The notes beneath the pieces are model-generated. The model searched no databases, was not told where the DNA came from, and saw only the letters and a list, made by a program, of their open reading frames with translations. The translations under genes and the position numbers were made by a program. Below are positions 60,287-64,000 of a stretch of 64,000 bases of DNA, one piece after another. This DNA is from Nocardia transvalensis NBRC 15921 (lineage in GTDB: Bacteria > Actinomycetota > Actinomycetes > Mycobacteriales > Mycobacteriaceae), in NCBI RefSeq assembly GCF_000308875.1, contig NZ_BAGL01000057.1, positions 1-64,000 of the forward strand. The letters run 5' to 3'. Numbering within the stretch: position 1 is the stretch's first letter; each line of letters opens with the position of its first letter.

Positions 60287-61408
60287 ATGGAAATCAGTGA
60301 GCCTGCCGAGCGGCGTGAGGCGGCAGCGGTGCGGCGGCGTGAGGTCTCGTTCCGCTCCGGTCAGGACGAGTGTGCGGCCTGGTTGTACACCGCACCCGAG
60401 GTGACCGGATCGCGCCCGATGGTGATCATGGGGCACGGGCTCGGGGCGGTGCGAGAGATGCGCCTGGATGCCTACGCGGAACGGTTCGCCGAGGCGGGGT
60501 GGTCGGTGCTGGTGTTCGACTACCGTCACCTCGGGGCCAGCGGCGGAGCGCCGCGCCAGCTCCTCGATATCGGCCGGCAACGCGCCGATTGGCATGCCGC
60601 CCTAGCCTTCGCGCGCACGCTACCGGAGGTCGATGTCGACCGGATCGCGTTGTGGGGCAGCTCGTTCGGCGGCGGGCACGTTCTTCAGGTCGCCTCCGAA
60701 GACGCCCGTATCGCGGCGGTCGTGGCCCAGTGCGCCTTCACCGACGGACCGGCTTCGTTGTGGTCGCGTATACGGGTCAACCCGCTGAGCGCGGTAGCGC
60801 TGACCGTGGTCGGCATCCTCGACACGGTCGGTTCCTGGTTCGGCGCGAAGCCGATCCTGTTGCCGATGACAGGGACGTCCTGGATGCCCGCGTTCGTGGC
60901 CTCACCCGACGCCCTCGCCGGCGCTTCCGCGCTCCTGCCTGCGGGGACCCGGCTCTCGCGGCGCACCAGCGCAGTGCTGAAACGGCTGCCGTCGGTGCGG
61001 GCTCGGGTGTCGAAGAACATCGAGCTGACCGAGACCGACGGTGGGCACGAACCCGTGACCGGTGTCGGACGTGACAGCATATGGGGCGTATTGCGCGGCC
61101 CGGACGGCGACTTCGATGCCGCCAACGCCCTGGCCGCACGGCTGGCGCTGCGCCTTCCGCTCTATCGGCCCGGTCGCGCCCTGGCTCGCTTCAGCACGCC
61201 GACGCTGCTGTGTGTCTGCGACAACGACGCCGCCGCACCCGCCAAGACCACCAAGCGTCGCGCGCAGGGATTGGCGCACGTGCATGTCCAGAACTACCCG
61301 TGCGACCACTTCGGCATCTACGTGGGCGAGCACTTCGAACGCGCGGTGGGTGACCAACTCGGTTTCCTGGCAACGCAATTCGATTACACCGCAGCCACCA
61401 CGCAGTAG
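60287..61408 (+). CDS. Alpha/beta-hydrolase controlled by the nearby TetR regulator
   Basis: 373 residues. The fold is clear: VIMGHGLGAVREMRLDAYAE (oxyanion region), nucleophile IALWGSSFGGGHV, acid CVCDNDAAAPA and catalytic His in YPCDHFGIY. A stretch around residues 222-280 (SVRARVSKNIELTETDGGHE) is unlike the rest of the family and may be an insertion. It probably hydrolyses esters or amides. Its promoter carries two copies of the operator shared with the TetR gene at 61446. Confidence 0.8.
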   Translation: MEISEPAERREAAAVRRREVSFRSGQDECAAWLYTAPEVTGSRPMVIMGHGLGAVREMRLDAYAERFAEAGWSVLVFDYRHLGASGGAPRQLLDIGRQRADWHAALAFARTLPEVDVDRIALWGSSFGGGHVLQVASEDARIAAVVAQCAFTDGPASLWSRIRVNPLSAVALTVVGILDTVGSWFGAKPILLPMTGTSWMPAFVASPDALAGASALLPAGTRLSRRTSAVLKRLPSVRARVSKNIELTETDGGHEPVTGVGRDSIWGVLRGPDGDFDAANALAARLALRLPLYRPGRALARFSTPTLLCVCDNDAAAPAKTTKRRAQGLAHVHVQNYPCDHFGIYVGEHFERAVGDQLGFLATQFDYTAATTQ

Positions 61409-61445
61409 GTCACCCCCGGCTCGTCGACGCGGGCAGGCAGAGCTC

Positions 61446-62003
61446 TCAGCCCGCGGCGGCGAGACCGCGAGCGCTGTTCAGTAGCGTCTCGATCACCGCG
61501 CGCCGCTGGGCCTGCCCCGCCGGATGCGTCAGCAAGCCCTCGACAACGAAAACGCCGATCGCGACCAGCGAATCCACATCGCCAGCGGGCACGCCGAGCT
61601 CGATCAGCTCCGCCCGGAACAATCCCTCGGCCAGCGCGTGGAACTGCTCGTGCCATTCCCGGATGGCCGCGGACTCCTCGGCGCGCGTATGCACCGTGCT
61701 CACCAACCGCCCCAGCTGCTCCAACTCCTCGACCAGCCACAACAGCCGATCAGCCAGCCCCGAGCCCAGCACTTCGCCGTAGGCGGCCATCGAGTCTGCC
61801 AGCACCGCGTCCAGCACCGCGATCAAGACCGCGTCCTTGTCCTGGAAGTACCAGTACAGCGTGTTCGACACCACCCCGGCGTCGCGGGCGATCCGCGTCA
61901 TCGACGCCGCGTCGTATCCCTCCTCGACGAACAACCGCCGAGCAGCCACCACGATCTCCGCACGCTTCTCTTCCCGATCCAGCGGACGTCTGTTACGAGG
62001 CAT
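61446..62003 (-). CDS. TetR-family regulator of the convergent hydrolase
   Basis: 185 residues from ATG 62003. Helix-turn-helix: IVVAARRLFVEEGYDAASMT then RIARDAGVVSNTLYWYFQDK, followed by DAVLIAVLDAVLADSM. The C-terminal domain is a long helical ligand pocket. An operator of the same 21-base layout lies upstream of its own start at 62037-62057, and two more stand before the hydrolase gene, so it likely represses both until a ligand binds. Confidence 0.87.
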   Translation of the reverse strand: MPRNRRPLDREEKRAEIVVAARRLFVEEGYDAASMTRIARDAGVVSNTLYWYFQDKDAVLIAVLDAVLADSMAAYGEVLGSGLADRLLWLVEELEQLGRLVSTVHTRAEESAAIREWHEQFHALAEGLFRAELIELGVPAGDVDSLVAIGVFVVEGLLTHPAGQAQRRAVIETLLNSARGLAAAG

Positions 62004-62036
62004 CACCAGTCCTGACCTAGTACCAGCCCCGATGCT

Positions 62037-62057
62037 ATCTTGACCAGCCCCCAAGAA
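62037..62057. promoter_or_regulatory. TetR operator copy 3 (regulator's own promoter)
   Basis: tcttg-N9-caaga within a 21-base site matching the two hydrolase operators in layout. It lies 34 bases upstream of the TetR start. ccccgatgctat directly precedes it, as before copy 1. Confidence 0.65.
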
Positions 62058-62146
62058 CGGCCCCGGCCGGGGGCCGTCGGGCAGGTTGTCCGACGAACAT
62101 CCTCGAACGCCGCTGAGCGCGCCTTGGTCCGCGTGCTTCCGGTGAC

Positions 62147-62491
62147 TCAGGGAGCCGGTGCCTGGGCGAGCGACAGGCTGTTCCCGTCGGGATCGAGCAC
62201 TTCCACATGACGCACCCCGTTGCCGTAAGTATCGACCGGTCCGTGATCGATACCGTGCGCGGCGAAGCGAGCCAGGAAGTCGTCGAGATCGCTCACGCCG
62301 AGTGTGATCATCGATCCGCCCACCCGCTCGGCTCGCACGGCCCGATCGTCGACCACGACCCACGCGTTCTCACCGATCTGCCACAGGTGTTCGTCGCCGA
62401 TGACCTCGTCCGCCGCGCGCCCGAAGAACACCTCATACCAGCGCAGCGCCCTGCCCCGGTCACTCACGCACATGACGTGGTACAAGTCCAT
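62147..62491 (-). CDS. VOC-superfamily (glyoxalase/bleomycin-resistance fold) protein
   Basis: 114 residues. The pattern starts MDLYHVMCVSDRGRALRWYE, with ENAWVVVDDRAVRAERVGG and the C-terminal VRHVEVLDPDGNSLSLAQ, typical of single-module VOC proteins. Metal ligands are His5, Glu near 60 and the late Glu in HVEVLDP. Substrate unknown. Confidence 0.82.
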   Translation of the reverse strand: MDLYHVMCVSDRGRALRWYEVFFGRAADEVIGDEHLWQIGENAWVVVDDRAVRAERVGGSMITLGVSDLDDFLARFAAHGIDHGPVDTYGNGVRHVEVLDPDGNSLSLAQAPAP

Positions 62492-62769
62492 CCCTGCTCC
62501 TGTCCGTAGCTACGAAGGGTTGGACCACCGCCGCCGCCGATATTCATCGGACTGAGCCAGACCACCCGCACTCGCCGCTGAGCCCGCGCCCTGGCCGGGA
62601 GATCGACTGTCGCGCAGAGTACCCGGAAAAGCTGAATCACCGTCGCACCAGATTCCGGTGCGACGGACCGTATTCGGTGACCGTGGGGCCGGTATGTCAC
62701 ACACGGTTCGGAATCCGCGATGTTCTGGTGACCGGGGCCAGTGGGCCGACAAGTGAAGCTGGTGAGGCG
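62492..62769. other. Divergent intergenic region before the QAGRD pair
   Basis: 278 bases between the VOC gene and the gene at 62770. An in-frame extension upstream of 62770 lacks a ribosome site. No operator or RNA was recognised. Confidence 0.35.
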
Positions 62770-63207
62770 ATGGATCCGATTGTGATCGCGGCGGGGACCG
62801 CTGTGGTGAAGGCGATGGCCACCGAGGTCTGGAGCGCGGCGAAGGCTGCGGTGGTGAGGTGGTGGCGGAAATCCCATCCAGAACAAGCCGAGCGGGTGAG
62901 CGCGGACCTCGACCAATTGCGCGCCGAGGTGATGGCCGCGCGGGCGGCGCAGGACACCGCGACCGAGGACGCGCTGGCGGGAATGTGGCGGCTACGCCTG
63001 CAGCACGCAATAGCCGGAAACCCCGCTCTGCGTGCGGAACTCGAACGCCTCCTGCACGACGAGCTCACCCCCCGGCTCAGCGTCAGCGACCAGAGCACCG
63101 TCGCCGCGATCAGCCAGACCGCCAACGCGAGGGGGCGGCGCAACACCATCGTGCAAGCCGGACGCGACGCCCATGTCGAGCAGCCGCCAGCGGCAGGCTC
63201 GTCATGA
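62770..63207 (+). CDS. Helical protein with C-terminal NTIVQAGRDAH motif (candidate amyloid-motif effector)
   Basis: 145 residues from ATG 62770 (ggtgagg just before). The N-terminus is a long amphipathic or hydrophobic helix (MDPIVIAAGTAVVKAMATEV then WSAAKAAVVRWW), then charged helices with L-x-x-L repeats. Residues 125-137 read NTIVQAGRDAHVE. This plan, a small helical head and a short VQAG-type motif at the C-terminus, is that of bacterial proteins with RHIM-like/BASS amyloid signalling motifs and a Bell-type membrane-active domain. That reading is an inference. The stop overlaps the next gene (ATGA). Confidence 0.55.
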   Translation: MDPIVIAAGTAVVKAMATEVWSAAKAAVVRWWRKSHPEQAERVSADLDQLRAEVMAARAAQDTATEDALAGMWRLRLQHAIAGNPALRAELERLLHDELTPRLSVSDQSTVAAISQTANARGRRNTIVQAGRDAHVEQPPAAGSS

Positions 63208-63599
63208 CCGACCAACTCGGCAACACCGGCGACGAGGATCCTGAGCCCACGATCGAACAGCACGCCGCGGCCGCTGGCAGCGAGAACATCGTTGTGCAGG
63301 CCGGACGCGACGCCCACTTCACCGTGCACCACCACTCGCCGGAGCGGGGCGGCCAGCCACCGAGCAGGCCGACACACAGAGGTCGATCGGTGGCACCCGC
63401 TCAGGATCCACATCGACGACCGTCGATTCCTCGGCTCGTTCCGGTCTGCCTTGTCGTGATGGGAATCGTGTGGGCGAGTTCCTTCTACGTCTCCGGCGGC
63501 ATGTGGCCGCTCGAAAGCCTGGGGGATCTGAACCTCCTGCTCGCTGGTGCGGTGGTCCTAATGGGCCTGGCCCTGTTCTCAATACCCCGTCGTGGCTAG
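63204..63599 (+). CDS. Membrane protein with N-terminal ENIVVQAGRDAH motif (partner of the preceding gene)
   Basis: 131 residues. Residues 27-40 read ENIVVQAGRDAHFT, nearly the same motif as the C-terminus of the preceding protein; 17 DNA bases in it are identical between the two genes (gccggacgcgacgccca). A His/Pro/Arg-rich linker follows, and then two membrane segments (about 77-96 and 109-127). The overlap ATGA with the upstream gene fixes the start. The two products probably bind each other through the shared motif. Confidence 0.55.
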   Translation: MTDQLGNTGDEDPEPTIEQHAAAAGSENIVVQAGRDAHFTVHHHSPERGGQPPSRPTHRGRSVAPAQDPHRRPSIPRLVPVCLVVMGIVWASSFYVSGGMWPLESLGDLNLLLAGAVVLMGLALFSIPRRG

Positions 63600-63746
63600 C
63601 TGCCAGGTCACAGGGGCGAGGGAGCACTGCCAGCCCACGCGCACCGGGGTCGACAGGCTCTCCCGGCGTCGGCCTGCCGACCGACGAGGCTCTGGCTACG
63701 CTGGTGATCCTGGTGACGGTTATCGGCGACCTTCGGGAGTCGGACG

Positions 63747-64000
63747 GTGGAGCCGAGATCTGCTGAGATGGGCGGCCACGCATCGCATGTGTGGAGCTAT
63801 CTGCAGGTGCTGCGGCACAGCGGCATTCTCGATCGGATCTCCGGCATGGTCGTGGGCGTTCCCCGCGAGATCGGGGGACTCGGCTCGCCCCAGTCGTCCC
63901 CGACCCTGCCCGAGATAGTCCTCGACGCACTCGGCGACCGGGATCTCCCGGTCCTGGGCAACGTCGAGGTCGGACATGCCGGGCCGAATCTGCCGATGCC
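63747..64000 (+). pseudogene. N-terminally truncated S66 (LD-carboxypeptidase/MccF-like) peptidase fragment, running off the window
   Basis: From GTG 63747 (or ATG 63768) the frame reads MGGHASHVWSYLQVLRHSGI, then LDRISGMVVGVPREIG, and ends DLPVLGNVEVGHAGPNLPMP at the window edge. LDRISGM-x-VG and the late VGHAGPNLPMP are the C-terminal half of S66 peptidases, where the catalytic His lies. The N-terminal half with the catalytic Ser is not found in the 150 bases between the previous gene and this one. It is probably a remnant; the end lies outside the window. Confidence 0.55.

Noticed and set aside
60980..61125. Frameshift or foreign insertion within the alpha/beta-hydrolase
   Set aside because: The frame stays open and the catalytic residues on both sides are in order; an in-frame loop insertion explains the odd region.
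1..64000. tRNA, rRNA, CRISPR arrays, complete insertion sequences, prophage genes, type VII secretion genes
   Set aside because: Looked for by motif and structure; none could be supported in this window.

Overview
This 64 kb window is very GC-rich, has frequent GTG starts and ATGA-type gene overlaps, and keeps the order relA / apt / family-5 solute-binding lipoprotein / secF / secD / yajC ... ruvB / ruvA / ruvC ... yebC / pdxT, all on the minus strand. That order is the one in the Mycobacteriales (it parallels the relA to pdxT block of Mycobacterium tuberculosis). Together with a DevR-like regulator, an Acg-type nitroreductase, an F420-type (Ddn-like) oxidoreductase, cutinase-like and Ag85-fold-like esterases and DUF3556, it points to a Nocardia-like actinomycete chromosome. 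No tRNA, rRNA, CRISPR array or complete insertion sequence was recognised.

Layout. 1-6.6 kb: a minus-strand, translationally coupled cluster that looks like a type IV secretion (VirB/Trb-like) module: TrbL/VirB6-like membrane protein, three related NTF2/VirB8-like extracytoplasmic proteins, two pilin-like two-helix proteins and two P-loop ATPases. 6.6-10.5 kb: secreted cutinase-like enzyme, DMT-family membrane protein, short-chain dehydrogenase. 10.6-13 kb: relA. 13.4-23.8 kb: a block of accessory genes inserted between relA and apt: TetR, an XRE regulator coupled to an APH-like kinase, small unknown genes, a DUF1460 protein, msrA/msrB, an ABC-F ATPase with a leader that can pair with its own start region, and an F420-type oxidoreductase with two palindromic operators. 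23.9-29.9 kb: apt, solute-binding protein, secF, secD, yajC. 30-34 kb: Baeyer-Villiger-type monooxygenase/TetR divergent pair, a four-repeat DivIVA-domain protein, a one-TM exported protein, and a 6 x 23 bp tandem repeat. 34.2-42.8 kb: ruvB-ruvA-ruvC, thioesterase, macro-domain protein, SugE/Gdx exporter, membrane esterase, zinc ribbon, YggT, ArsR/SRPBCC pair, a 37-bp tandem repeat, yebC, pdxT. 42.9-50 kb: KimA-type potassium importer, a NarL-type two-component system, GAP-family protein, an acg/devR pair with a DosR-box-like site, and tesB. 50-53 kb: uridine-kinase-like protein with a degenerate P-loop, PPOX-type flavoprotein, PlsC/TetR divergent pair with twin operators, and an ABM monooxygenase. 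53.5-62 kb: a coupled operon (DUF3556 membrane protein, CrtI-like oxidoreductase, acyl-CoA ligase), a PucR-type regulator, an AraC remnant, and an alpha/beta hydrolase that shares a 21-bp operator with a nearby TetR gene. 62-64 kb: VOC protein, an overlapping gene pair sharing a VQAGRD motif (possible amyloid-signalling pair), and the end of an S66 LD-carboxypeptidase lacking its N-terminal half.

The most interesting candidates are the QAGRD pair at 62.8-63.6 kb, the three-site TetR circuit at 60.2-62.1 kb, the secretion-like module at the left edge, the ABC-F leader, and the non-coding repeats that sit between convergent genes. All family names come from reading motifs and overall likeness; no database search was run.
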